A stretch of 44,836 nucleotides of DNA from positions 1 through 44,836 of the forward strand of contig CAJOKZ010000003.1 of the NCBI GenBank assembly GCA_905235335.1, read 5' to 3'. The notes below the pieces were generated by a model. It did no database searches. It saw only the letters and a program-made list of their open reading frames with translations, and was not told the DNA's origin. This DNA is from an uncultured Succiniclasticum sp. (GTDB lineage Bacteria > Bacillota > Negativicutes > Acidaminococcales > Acidaminococcaceae). Within the stretch, counting starts at the first letter, position 1. Each line of letters starts with the position of its first letter. Shown here piece after piece: positions 17,578 to 26,255 of the stretch. Made by a program: the position numbers and the translations under genes.

Positions 17578-18198
17578 TTATAAAAACCAGGAAAGGTACC
17601 ATGCCAGGATCTGTGGCTGGTAAAAAAAGCTCAAACCCGCCCCCAAGCTGAGAAATGGACCAAAGGGAACCTTTGACTTCAGCGTAACTTTACGAAAGAC
17701 ACACAGCAAAACAGCTGCTATGCCGCTAGTTACAAACGCCAAGGCAAGACATACAAGTATACCCGGTGCTCCCAGCCAAACTCCCAGAACCCCTGTATAC
17801 TTCACATCGCCCAAACCAAATCCGCCTTTGCTCACGATGTAGATCAATCCAGTAACCAGAATGCCAGTAACAACTCCTGTCAACGGTTCCTGCCATCCCT
17901 CCCCGCAAGCCGTCCTGTAACCCAGTCCCGCAAATAAGATGACCAGAAGAATCTCGTCCAATATAATCATATGCCGGATATCAATATACGTTTCCACCGT
18001 CAGGCCAAAAAGAAATAGCCAAACAGTTACCAGACGGATACCCGGGAAAAAATAACATCCGGCAAAATATGCCAGAAACGACAGGAAAATCCCGAACAGC
18101 AATGTGCGGCACAACGTTACAGAATCATATCGGCGATTTAGGAATGAACCGCTTGCAACTCCAAGGAATAAACTGCTTAAAAACATAACAATTTTCAC
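17578..18198 (-). CDS. Prepilin peptidase (A24 aspartic protease), lacking the methyltransferase region
   Basis: 206 residues, almost wholly membrane-embedded (six to seven segments). The two catalytic aspartates are in ETYIDIRHMIILDEI (D73) and GGFGLGDVKY (D131), and the late KVPFGPFLSLGAG motif is also present. The N-terminus keeps GSFLNRRYDS, but the cytoplasmic domain with four cysteines that normally follows is missing, so it probably cleaves prepilins without N-methylating them. GTG 18198 is preferred because GAAAGGAG lies seven bases upstream; TTG 18216 is in frame but lacks a site. It is the first gene of the pilus-efflux operon. No pilin gene is visible nearby. Confidence 0.88.
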   Translation of the reverse strand: MKIVMFLSSLFLGVASGSFLNRRYDSVTLCRTLLFGIFLSFLAYFAGCYFFPGIRLVTVWLFLFGLTVETYIDIRHMIILDEILLVILFAGLGYRTACGEGWQEPLTGVVTGILVTGLIYIVSKGGFGLGDVKYTGVLGVWLGAPGILVCLALAFVTSGIAAVLLCVFRKVTLKSKVPFGPFLSLGAGLSFFYQPQILAWYLSWFL

Positions 18199-18324
18199 GG
18201 TAAGGCTCCTTTCCAAAAGCCCGCCGATCCTTCAGGCAATTCCCGTGAAAAGAAAATCTGGCTCTATGCGATGTCTTTGATTCCAGATTTTTTTATCTGA
18301 AAGTTGACATACGCATACATAGTA

Positions 18325-18354
18325 ATTATATCACTGATTAAACCGCAATGTATA
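18325..18354 (-). promoter_or_regulatory. Probable promoter of the pilus-efflux operon
   Basis: On the minus strand TATACA (18349-18354), 18 bases, then TATAAT (18325-18330) preceded by TG (extended -10). It lies about 125 bases before the prepilin peptidase start. The -35 is only fair. The 18217-18461 stretch holds no gene; several other AT-rich -10-like sequences occur on both strands there. Confidence 0.45.
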
Positions 18355-18461
18355 GGTTGATTTACAAAAGTGCTATAATTTTACTTTTTTTTCACAAACT
18401 CTAGATATATTCCTATTCCATCTGCCCGGAAAATGATGCCGGATCCTTGGTTTCAGAACAG

Positions 18462-18489
18462 AAAAATCGGCATCCGAAAGGATGCCGAT
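18462..18489 (-). terminator. Terminator of the PEP synthase gene
   Basis: ATCGGCATCC-GAAA-GGATGCCGAT hairpin (18466-18489) followed on the minus strand by five T. It lies about 100 bases after the ppsA stop. Confidence 0.9.
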
Positions 18490-18585
18490 AATGAGCTTAT
18501 TTTGTTACTATCCCATTCTGTTTAAAAGATAAACGGATATTCCCTCACTGCATATGCAGATGTGATGCCGTTTTACGCTTTTCCC

Positions 18586-20979
18586 TTACCAGTTCAGATT
18601 CTCTGCTTCTTCGCGGCCTCTGTGAGTCAGGGAATCCAACAGTATGCGCTGCTCAATTTGTGCCGCCAGCTTTTTGGTAAATTTAACCGTATCCGGATTT
18701 ACGGATATGCTGTCGATGCCGCTCTTAATCAAGAATTCACAGAATTCCGGATATACCGACGGAGCCTGGCCACAGATGGAAACCGTCTTTCCAGCTTTAT
18801 GGGCCACCTCGATCAGATGACGCACGGCTCGCCGGACTGCCAAATTCCGTTCATCATAGATATGGGAAACAGTATCATTATCCCGGTCACATCCCAAGAT
18901 CAGCATGGTCAGGTCATTGGATCCGATGGAGTAGCCGTCCACGAACTCATTGAACTGGTCTGCCAGGATAATATTGGAAGGAATCTCCGCCATGAGCCAC
19001 ACCTTGAAATCCTTACCCCTGGCCAGTCCCTGCTCCGCCATGATGGCCGTAACCTTCCGGGCTTCATCAATATTACGGCAGAACGGAATCATAACGTTCA
19101 GGTTCTTTAAGCCGAACTCCTCACGGACCTTCCGTACCGCCTGGCATTCGAGCTTGAAACCTTCGATATATTTCGGGTCGTAGTAGCGGGAAGCTCCGCG
19201 CCAGCCCAATAGGGCAGAGGGTTCATAAGGCTCGAATTCGTCGCCGCCTTTCAGGTCGCGATATTCGCTGGATTTAAAATCGCTGAAACGCAGGGTCACC
19301 GGACGCGGCGCCATGGCCTGGCAGACCTGTCGGATGCCTTCAGCTAATTGATCCACAACCTTTTCCGGATGGCCTGTCTTAATGAGGTACAGGGGATGTT
19401 CATGGATATAAGTCGTCCAAATGAATTCCTCGCGCATCAGACCGATGCCATCGCAGGGAAGAGATGCGTATTTTTCTGCCAGTTCTGGATCGCCAAGATT
19501 CATATAGATCTTTGTGCCAGTAGGCGGGAAGAACTCAGCCGTCACCGTTGCACCGGCCGCAGGAGCTGCAACGGCGGCAGCCGGTTTTGTTTCTTCCAGA
19601 ATACCTTCATAAACTACGCCATGGGTGGCATCTACCGTAATGTCATCGCCATTTTGAATGGACGCAGTAGCCGCTGCGCCTCGGCTTTTGGTGCCGACGA
19701 TACAGGGAATCCCCAATTCGCGGCTGACGATGGAAGCATGACAGGTCATGCCACCGCTGTCGGTGACGATAGCTTTCGCTTTTTTCATAGCCGGTACCCA
19801 GTCAGGCGCAGTCATTTCTGTGACCAGAATTTCGCCCTGTTTAAATTCATCGATCATAGACGGGTCAAGAATGACATGGGCTTTGCCGGCAACCTGTCCG
19901 GGACTTGCAGGGGCGCCTTTAACGATTACATTACGCTCCACGGTAGTAGCCTCCTTTGCTTCCGTTTTCTCAGTTTCTTTTGCCTTACGACGGCTCCAGA
20001 CCGTCTCAGGGCGGGCCTGCAGGATCCATATCTTACCGTCCCTTTCGTCAATACCCCACTCCATATCCATATAGCAACCATAATGCTTTTCAATCTTCAG
20101 CGCATATCCGGCCAGCTCTTTAATCTGCGCGTCCGTCAGCTTCTGAGCTTCGCCTTCCTCTTTCGGCACCGTAACTTCTTCCACATCACCGCCCGGTTTG
20201 CGGATCAGCTTAATTTCCTGCGGATTAATTGTCTTTTCCAGAATTTCCAGCTTATCCTTGGATACCAGATAGTCATCCGGTGTTACCGTGCCCTGAACAA
20301 CATATTCGCCCAGACCGTAAGCGCCTTCGATCAACACGTTCTTGTCTTCGCCATTAGCTACATTGACCGTAAACATAACGCCGGCAGCCTTAGAATATAC
20401 CATCATCTGAATAACGGCAGACAAGGCCACATCCAGATGGTCAAATCCCTGTTTCTCCCGATAATATACGGCACGGTCGGTAAAACAGGAAGCATAGCAT
20501 TCCTTAACCTTTTGAATAATCATTTTGGCGCCCTGGACATTCAGGTATGTATCCTGCTGTCCTGCAAAGCTTGCATCAGGAAGATCCTCTGCCGTAGCGC
20601 TGGACCGAACGGCTACGTAAGGTTCCTTTTCACCAACCTTCTTACCCAATTCTTTATACGCCTTGGTAATAGCAGCCTGCAGATCCTTGGGCATTTCTTC
20701 GTCCATGATTGCCTTACGGAGTTTTGCGCTGATATCCCGCAAAAGCGCTGTATTTTCCACATCGGTCAGTTGTGAAATCAGGTCCGCCATTTTCTGCTTT
20801 AGACCGGTCTTTTCTATAAAGTAACGGTATGCGTATGCAGTTGTCGCATAGCCATAGGGAACCGGCACATCTGTTTTAGCCGTCATCTCTCCCAGCGAGG
20901 AGGATTTCCCACCGACAATTGCTACATCTTTGCGTTCCATCTGCTCAAACCACAACAGATATTCCTTTTCTTTCTCCAT
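18586..20979 (-). CDS. ppsA: Phosphoenolpyruvate synthase (pyruvate, water dikinase)
   Basis: 797 residues, the standard PpsA length. It makes PEP from pyruvate and ATP, giving AMP and phosphate, for gluconeogenesis. The N-terminal ATP-grasp domain has AVRSSATAEDLPDASFAGQQ (from about 123), a swivelling domain carries the phosphohistidine in GGMTCHASI (H414), and the C-terminal PEP-binding barrel has GLMREEFI and the catalytic cysteine in SICGQAPS (about 743). A disordered K/E-rich linker (about 330-347) precedes the swivelling domain. Its water-dikinase architecture (about 800 residues) separates it from pyruvate phosphate dikinase (about 880). The start ATG has AAGGAGAG upstream. Its own promoter overlaps a 16-base palindrome. 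Confidence 0.95.
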   Translation of the reverse strand: MEKEKEYLLWFEQMERKDVAIVGGKSSSLGEMTAKTDVPVPYGYATTAYAYRYFIEKTGLKQKMADLISQLTDVENTALLRDISAKLRKAIMDEEMPKDLQAAITKAYKELGKKVGEKEPYVAVRSSATAEDLPDASFAGQQDTYLNVQGAKMIIQKVKECYASCFTDRAVYYREKQGFDHLDVALSAVIQMMVYSKAAGVMFTVNVANGEDKNVLIEGAYGLGEYVVQGTVTPDDYLVSKDKLEILEKTINPQEIKLIRKPGGDVEEVTVPKEEGEAQKLTDAQIKELAGYALKIEKHYGCYMDMEWGIDERDGKIWILQARPETVWSRRKAKETEKTEAKEATTVERNVIVKGAPASPGQVAGKAHVILDPSMIDEFKQGEILVTEMTAPDWVPAMKKAKAIVTDSGGMTCHASIVSRELGIPCIVGTKSRGAAATASIQNGDDITVDATHGVVYEGILEETKPAAAVAAPAAGATVTAEFFPPTGTKIYMNLGDPELAEKYASLPCDGIGLMREEFIWTTYIHEHPLYLIKTGHPEKVVDQLAEGIRQVCQAMAPRPVTLRFSDFKSSEYRDLKGGDEFEPYEPSALLGWRGASRYYDPKYIEGFKLECQAVRKVREEFGLKNLNVMIPFCRNIDEARKVTAIMAEQGLARGKDFKVWLMAEIPSNIILADQFNEFVDGYSIGSNDLTMLILGCDRDNDTVSHIYDERNLAVRRAVRHLIEVAHKAGKTVSICGQAPSVYPEFCEFLIKSGIDSISVNPDTVKFTKKLAAQIEQRILLDSLTHRGREEAENLNW

Positions 20980-21034
20980 AATGTTCTCTCCTTTTTTATA
21001 TTATTATTGTACACATAAAACTAAACAACCTCTT

Positions 21035-21073
21035 TATAGTATATACTATACCACCTATTTATCAGATATTCAA
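21035..21073 (-). promoter_or_regulatory. ppsA promoter overlapped by a 16-base palindrome
   Basis: On the minus strand TTGAAT (21068-21073), 17 bases, TATAGT (21045-21050). The perfect palindrome TATAGTATATACTATA occupies 21035-21050, covering the -10 and the expected start site. That position suits a repressor, though AT-rich symmetry can arise by chance. Confidence 0.65.
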
Positions 21074-21206
21074 GAGCTACTTATTAATTATAATCGTCTG
21101 GTATAAACCAAATGCTATTTACAAACTTCCGCAAAACCGACCGGGTCATTCACCACCTAATTGCAACAAAATTGCGGATAATCCTCCTGGTTACACCCTC
21201 CCGAAA

Positions 21207-21243
21207 CAAAAAAATCCTGATGCGCCGAAAAACGCATCAGGAT
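21207..21243 (-). terminator. Terminator of glyQS
   Basis: ATCCTGATGCG (21214-21224) pairs with CGCATCAGGAT (21233-21243) around an eight-base loop, with seven T following on the minus strand. It starts about 40 bases after the glyS stop. The 21074-21206 stretch between it and the ppsA promoter shows no convincing feature. Confidence 0.92.
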
Positions 21244-21280
21244 GGATTGTCTTAAAGCCAGGCATAGCCGGAATATCTTC

Positions 21281-23335
21281 TCACATTACAATTTTGGAAA
21301 GATCCCCGACACAATTTACCAAGTCCTTCACCTGACACAACAGGGAAAGGCGGTTATTCTTCACTGCTTCATCCTTGTCCATAACCATCACATCATCAAA
21401 GAACTTGTTCACCGGTTCGTTCAGTTCGCTCAACAGATTCAGCGCACCGGCATAGTCGCAGCGGATCACGAGCGGGATAATCTCCGTATCCAGCTTCCTG
21501 ACTGCCACATACAAGTCTTTTTCCGCCTGTGCTGTAAGCAAGGATTCATTGACGGGAATTTCTATCTCCGCCTTATTGCTGAGGTTGTTGACACGGGTTG
21601 CCGCCTGTATTACGGCCGTAGCTTTATCACCGTTCACATATTCATTTAGCGCCCGGACCCGCAGATACAGATCATATAAATCATTATTGCGTTCCTCCGC
21701 AAAAACTGCATCAATGACATCATAACGGACTTTCTGCTCCAGCAACAGGTTACGGAAACGAAGCCTGATAAACTCAAGGATCTGCTGTACCAGGTCCTTT
21801 ACCTTTTCCATTGGAACCTTCAACAGCAGGACGGCAGCCCCCGTTACCTTGGCCATGTCCAGATTCATTTTTCCTTCCAGCAGGATGTTAATGATACCCA
21901 ATGCCTGGCGTCGCAGCGCAAAAGGATCCTGAGAACCGGTCGGTGCTTTGCCACGGCTGAAGGTCGCCACAATATTGTCAACCTTGTCTGCGATACCAAG
22001 TATCCGGCCGAGTTCAGTGGACGGCAGGATATCGCCCGCAAACCGGGGCAGATAATGTTCAAAAATGCCTTCGCAGATATCTTTCTTTTCCCCGTCCAGA
22101 CGCGCATACTCACGCCCCATAACACCCTGTAGTTCAGTGAACTCCGTTACCATTCCGGTCACGAGGTCGCACTTGCTTAAACGGGCTGCCCGCTTCAGAT
22201 CCTCCAGCGGGACACGGCTCTGCAGGTTAAAATGTATCATTTCCACCAGCTGTATGAGCCGCTGGCTCTTATCGTACATGTTGCCCAGACCTTCCTGGAA
22301 CACAACGGTCTTGATCTTTTCCTCATAGTCTTCCAGCTTTTGCCTGCGGTCTTCGTTGAAGAAAAATTCCGCATCGCTGAGACGTGCCCGAAGCACCCGC
22401 TCATTCCCGTGTATCACATTTTCAAGAAATGCACTGCCGCCATTGCGCACCGCAATAAATTTGTTCAACAGCTTTCCGTCGCGATTGCGGACCGGGAAGT
22501 AACGCTGATGATCCCGCATGGGAGTAATGATGGCAGCTTCCGGCAGGGCTAGATATTTTTCTTCAAATGTCCCACACAGTGGAGTGGGATATTCCACAAG
22601 GTAATTAACCTCCTCCAGCAGATCCGGTGCAATCTCCACTTCACCGCCTTCAGCCTGCGCCAGCTCTGTGATCTGCCTGTGAATCATCTCCTTGCGCTTT
22701 CCCTGGTCAACGATAACAAAATTGTCCTCCAAAATCTTTTCGTAATCATCGGCAACCGGAATTTCGATTTTCCGGTTGCTTAAGAAACGGTGTCCCATGG
22801 TATACCTGTCAGATTTTACATCAGTGACCGATACCGGAACCACATCTGACCCAAACAGCGCCACCATCCAGTGGATCGGCCGCAGGAAGCGGAAATCGAA
22901 GTCTGCCCACCGCATATGATTGGGAAATGGGATATTGTTCAGTATCTCGTCCAATACACGCGGCAGCAACTCGGCAACTGGCCGGCCCTGCGTATGTCTG
23001 ACAGCATAAATGTAATTGTCCCGGATGACAAGATCCTTTACGTCTACTCCTTTGCCACGGGCAAAACCCTGGGCCGCTTTGGTAGGTTCCCCGTCCTTAA
23101 AGGCAATATTTACGGCGGGTCCTTTAAACTCTTCCGTGTTGTCAGCCTGGGTTTCTTCCACATCACTGACGAGAACTGCCAGACGGCGGGGTGTACCCAG
23201 TGCGCTCACATCCCCGAATGGGATACGGGCATCCTGCAACTTTTTCCTAGCAAGGATCTCAAGGTCTCTTAAGATATTCGGCATATAATTGGCCGGCAGT
23301 TCTTCCGTTCCGATTTCAAACAATAATTTTTTCAT
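21281..23335 (-). CDS. glyS: Glycyl-tRNA synthetase beta subunit
   Basis: 684 residues, typical of GlyS of the bacterial alpha2beta2 enzyme. The start motif [18 protein letters not shown] is family-specific. The GAD-like and HD-like (FSRGKAPTGSQDPFALRRQ) regions follow, with the helical anticodon-binding domain at the C-terminus. It recognises tRNA-Gly and works with GlyQ. The true ATG (23335) shares its A with the glyQ stop (TAATG), so the subunits are translationally coupled; the frame extends 23 codons further upstream inside glyQ but this is not used. Confidence 0.97.
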   Translation of the reverse strand: MKKLLFEIGTEELPANYMPNILRDLEILARKKLQDARIPFGDVSALGTPRRLAVLVSDVEETQADNTEEFKGPAVNIAFKDGEPTKAAQGFARGKGVDVKDLVIRDNYIYAVRHTQGRPVAELLPRVLDEILNNIPFPNHMRWADFDFRFLRPIHWMVALFGSDVVPVSVTDVKSDRYTMGHRFLSNRKIEIPVADDYEKILEDNFVIVDQGKRKEMIHRQITELAQAEGGEVEIAPDLLEEVNYLVEYPTPLCGTFEEKYLALPEAAIITPMRDHQRYFPVRNRDGKLLNKFIAVRNGGSAFLENVIHGNERVLRARLSDAEFFFNEDRRQKLEDYEEKIKTVVFQEGLGNMYDKSQRLIQLVEMIHFNLQSRVPLEDLKRAARLSKCDLVTGMVTEFTELQGVMGREYARLDGEKKDICEGIFEHYLPRFAGDILPSTELGRILGIADKVDNIVATFSRGKAPTGSQDPFALRRQALGIINILLEGKMNLDMAKVTGAAVLLLKVPMEKVKDLVQQILEFIRLRFRNLLLEQKVRYDVIDAVFAEERNNDLYDLYLRVRALNEYVNGDKATAVIQAATRVNNLSNKAEIEIPVNESLLTAQAEKDLYVAVRKLDTEIIPLVIRCDYAGALNLLSELNEPVNKFFDDVMVMDKDEAVKNNRLSLLCQVKDLVNCVGDLSKIVM

Positions 23336-24213
23336 TATCTGTTTCCTCCCTTCAGCAATGGGAAGCCCATCTTTTCCCGTTGTTCCACATAAGCTTTTGC
23401 ACACAGGCGGGCCAGACGGCGCACACGCCCGATATAGGCGGCCCGCTCGCTGACACTGATTGCGCCCCGGCTGTCCAGCAGGTTAAAGGTATGGGAACAT
23501 TTTAACACATAGTCATAAGCCGGGCGGATATTCCCGGTCTCCACAATCCTCTCCGCTTCTTTTTCAAACTTCTCAAACATATCGAACAGCATGTCCGTAT
23601 CCGCCAGCTGGAAAGAATACCAGCTCTGCTCCACTTCATTGTCATGGAACACATCACCGTAGGTCACATTCCCGACCCACTTCACGTCATACACATTTTC
23701 CACGCCTTGGATATACATGGCAATTCGTTCCAAGCCGTACGTAATCTCAACGGCCACCGGTTTAATGTCCAGGCTGCCGACCTGCTGGAAATAGGTGAAT
23801 TGGGTGATTTCCATGCCATCCAGCCAGACTTCCCATCCTAATCCCCAGGCACCCAGCGTGGGAGATTCCCAATTATCCTCTACGAAACGGATATCGTGTT
23901 CCTCCGCTTTAAACCCAAGAGCTGCCAGACTCTGCAAATACAAATCCTGAATATTGGCCGGCGACGGCTTGATGATGACCTGGTATTGATGATGCTGGAA
24001 CAGACGGTTCGGGTTGTCACCATACCGACCGTCAGCCGGGCGCCTAGAAGGTTCAACATATGCCACCCGCCAAGGCTCCGGTCCCAGAACCCGTAAAAAA
24101 GTAAAGGGATTCATGGTTCCCGCCCCTTTTTCCATGTCATAGGGCTGAGCCAGGATACACCCTTGCTCAGACCAGAATTTCTGCAGTGTCAAGATCATTT
24201 GCTGAAAATCCAT
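23335..24213 (-). CDS. glyQ: Glycyl-tRNA synthetase alpha subunit
   Basis: 292 residues, the normal size. It is the catalytic subunit that makes glycyl-adenylate. The class II core is plain: [49 protein letters not shown], and [19 protein letters not shown]. The start at 24213 is set by GGAGG seven bases upstream and by alignment with the family; the frame stays open to 24495 but that part is the T-box leader RNA. Confidence 0.97.
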   Translation of the reverse strand: MDFQQMILTLQKFWSEQGCILAQPYDMEKGAGTMNPFTFLRVLGPEPWRVAYVEPSRRPADGRYGDNPNRLFQHHQYQVIIKPSPANIQDLYLQSLAALGFKAEEHDIRFVEDNWESPTLGAWGLGWEVWLDGMEITQFTYFQQVGSLDIKPVAVEITYGLERIAMYIQGVENVYDVKWVGNVTYGDVFHDNEVEQSWYSFQLADTDMLFDMFEKFEKEAERIVETGNIRPAYDYVLKCSHTFNLLDSRGAISVSERAAYIGRVRRLARLCAKAYVEQREKMGFPLLKGGNR

Positions 24214-24296
24214 TTTTTCCTCCTTCGTGTCACAAAGCCGCCTTCGCTGTGCAACTCCCGTTTTATCCATCCGCGCTGTCGGAACCACAGCACACA

Positions 24297-24489
24297 AATA
24301 AAAACGCCCCTGCAACAAATTAATGTTACAGGGACGGATTGTCTCCGCGGTTCCACCCTGCTTGACCACCAAACTGTGATCCGCCTCAATGGTTATTCGA
24401 TTACGCTCAAAGCTGCCTTCTTCCGCCTCTTGCCGGCTTTCACCCACCCGGCTCGCTGCAGCAGCGGAATACTTGTTCTTATCATCGCT
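24297..24489 (-). promoter_or_regulatory. Glycine T-box riboswitch
   Basis: The minus-strand leader holds the T-box AGGGTGGAACCGCGG (24345-24359). A terminator stem overlaps downstream (CCCTGTAAC pairing with GTTGCAGGG, about 24308-24333, then GTTTTTATTTG). Stem I contains the GGC glycine specifier at 24415-24417 in the context AAGGCAGC. Uncharged tRNA-Gly pairs with the specifier and the UGG of the T-box, favouring the antiterminator and glyQS expression. Transcription-type control is inferred from the intrinsic terminator. Confidence 0.96.
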
Positions 24490-24496
24490 ACGCATT

Positions 24497-24525
24497 ATTA
24501 TATGAAGTCAGACTGTCTTTGTCAA
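24497..24525 (-). promoter_or_regulatory. glyQS promoter, full consensus
   Basis: TTGACA (24520-24525), exactly 17 bases, TATAAT (24497-24502), both perfect, about seven bases before the expected start of the T-box leader. Confidence 0.95.
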
Positions 24526-24565
24526 ATGATTTCCGAATCTTTATTGCAAATCGAGAAATCACCGG

Positions 24566-25138
24566 TCAATAATTTTCCGCCTTGATTGCGAAGAATGGTC
24601 TGGGATGGGCACAGACCGGACATTCTATCGGTGCCTCAACAGATTCAACTACATAGCCGCAATTGGCACACATCCAAAGCTTTTTTTCATCCCGTTTGAA
24701 CAACTTTTCATTTTCAATATTCGCAAGTAGCAGCCGGTATTGCTTTTCATGCCGCTTTTCAATTTCCGCTACCCGTTCAAAGAGAAAAGCGATCTCTTCA
24801 AATCCTTCTTCTTTTGCCGTTTTGGCAAATCCCGGATACATAGAAGTCCATTCTTCATTTTCACCGTCAGCCGCCATCTTCAGATGCTCAGGCGTTGATT
24901 TGGATAAATCCCCCAACAGCCAGAACCAGATCTTTGCATGGGCCCGTTCCTGTGCCGCAGTTTCATCCAGAATATCTGCAATCTGCCGGCTCATGGCACT
25001 ATTCTTTTCAGCCTGTCTGGCGAACAGGGTATATTTTACGTGAGCCTGGGATTCCCCAGCGAATGCAGCCTCCAGATTCTTTTCCGTCCGGGTACCCGCC
25101 AACCGTTTCATCTCTTCCATCGCTTTTGTTTCATTCAT
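24566..25138 (-). CDS. rbr: Rubrerythrin
   Basis: 190 residues. The N-terminal ferritin-like four-helix domain has the di-iron residues in [11 protein letters not shown] (E23, E29 area) and ETAAQERAH (E59, E64, H67) and a second pair near E113-H130. The C-terminal rubredoxin-like domain has CANC (157, 160) and CPVC (173, 176). It reduces hydrogen peroxide in anaerobes using electrons from rubredoxin or NADH. The start ATG follows AAGGAGGAA. It appears to be a single-gene unit: upstream is a MITE, downstream is the glyQS promoter. Confidence 0.96.
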   Translation of the reverse strand: MNETKAMEEMKRLAGTRTEKNLEAAFAGESQAHVKYTLFARQAEKNSAMSRQIADILDETAAQERAHAKIWFWLLGDLSKSTPEHLKMAADGENEEWTSMYPGFAKTAKEEGFEEIAFLFERVAEIEKRHEKQYRLLLANIENEKLFKRDEKKLWMCANCGYVVESVEAPIECPVCAHPRPFFAIKAENY

Positions 25139-25285
25139 GATGATTCCTCCTTTGTAAATTGGCTTTTTAAATAACAGCTCTCTATGACCTCATAACAAAT
25201 TCGTAACTATGCTGCCTAACAGAACCGCCATCCCTGAGCTATCCGTTAAATGCTTTCAGTACGCACGCAGCATTGCATTTTCTAA

Positions 25286-25443
25286 GGAGACGCTGATTAA
25301 ATGAGTTTGTGCGATGACCGAGGGCTTTTTGCGACTGCCAAGAAAATGGCCCAAAGGCGCAGCCGTAGCTGCGTTGAGGGACATTGACGCAGTCAGTCAC
25401 AAAAAGCACCGGTCAGCGTGCAGACGAATTAATCAGCGTTTCC
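25286..25443. mobile_element. 158-base MITE with terminal inverted repeats and CTAA target duplication
   Basis: The left end reads GGAGACGCTGATTAA and the right end, reversed, GGAAACGCTGATTAA. The two arms stay similar over most of their length (GACCG..GCTTTTTG.GACTG in both) and meet at CGCAGC..GCTGCG near the centre. CTAA lies at 25282-25285 and again at 25444-25447, a four-base target duplication. It has no ORF, so it would need a transposase elsewhere. The YTAR-like target and GGA termini suggest an IS5-type partner, by inference only. I saw no second copy in the window. Confidence 0.8.
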
Positions 25444-26196
25444 CTAACCTTTTTTATCCGCCAGTTGCCGGATGAACTCCAGGCTTTTCAGGGGCTGTTC
25501 CGTCTGATAGACAAGATATTGAAGAAGTATGTGCTCCAACTCCATCAGTGTCCCTCCCTTTACCGAAAACTGTCCAGGCTCTGCAAAGTCCAACAGCCTA
25601 AGGCGCTGCCAAAGCATCCGGACTTCTTCTGTAAACAGAAGGCTGTCACCGGTCTGTCCGTGTATCTTTCCGCATTCACTGCAGATGTACCCGCCCTGCT
25701 CACAGCTGAACCATCCTTCTTTATCTGCAGGGCTGCTACAGTTGACGCAAACCTCATATACCGGACCGATTCCACAGTGATCCAGCAGCTGAATCAGGTA
25801 GACCAACGCAGCAATACGGGGATTCCGCGAAATCAGCAAGCGAAGGCATCCTTTCAGCAGCAGATATATTCCTTCAGAAGGTTCTCCCAGCTCCGTCAGC
25901 CGGTCTGTTGCTTCCGCCATCAAAAATCCATACGCCAGCCTGTCAATCTCCATCTGTGGCATGGGCTCCGCCAGGTCGCAGGATTTCAGCTTGTCGGCAT
26001 GGCTTCCATTGTAAAATTCAGCATTCAGGCAGAAGAAAGGCTGAACCAACCGTCCTGTCCGGCTTTTAGGATAACGGGCGCCGTAGGCGAAAAACACAAT
26101 CTTTCCATGTTCCTTCGAAAAACAAACCGCTCTTCTATCCGCGGTCTGCCAGTTGTTAACTTGTAGCACTATGATTTCATCCTGATAGCTTTCCAT
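25444..26196 (-). CDS. recO: DNA repair and recombination mediator RecO
   Basis: 250 residues, the usual size. The N-terminal OB fold (to about 80) has VVL-type strands and KSRTGRLVQPF. A helical middle follows, then a zinc site with C150, C153, C172 and C175 (CVNC and CSEC). It loads RecA on SSB-coated single strands with RecR. Its TAG stop falls in the CTAA target duplication, so the MITE begins immediately after it and the protein is intact. It follows era and the CorC gene in an operon, a common Firmicute order. The Shine-Dalgarno sequence is poor. Confidence 0.93.
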   Translation of the reverse strand: MESYQDEIIVLQVNNWQTADRRAVCFSKEHGKIVFFAYGARYPKSRTGRLVQPFFCLNAEFYNGSHADKLKSCDLAEPMPQMEIDRLAYGFLMAEATDRLTELGEPSEGIYLLLKGCLRLLISRNPRIAALVYLIQLLDHCGIGPVYEVCVNCSSPADKEGWFSCEQGGYICSECGKIHGQTGDSLLFTEEVRMLWQRLRLLDFAEPGQFSVKGGTLMELEHILLQYLVYQTEQPLKSLEFIRQLADKKG

Positions 26197-26255
26197 GTTC
26201 GCACTTGTTCTATCTGTGGCACAACTACCCTGTTCTGCTGCCGAGCAGTTTCAAT

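Noticed and set aside
19348-20775. Long plus-strand ORF of 475 codons opposite ppsA
   Set aside because: It is the antisense shadow of a highly conserved gene and its translation resembles no protein family.
21105-21206. Protein-like short frames between the glyS terminator and the ppsA promoter
   Set aside because: Two frames would have to be joined, there is no usable start codon or ribosome site, and the peptides are very short.
24214-24495. N-terminal extension of glyQ by 94 codons
   Set aside because: The sequence is the T-box leader with specifier and terminator, and GlyQ of normal length starts at 24213 after GGAGG.
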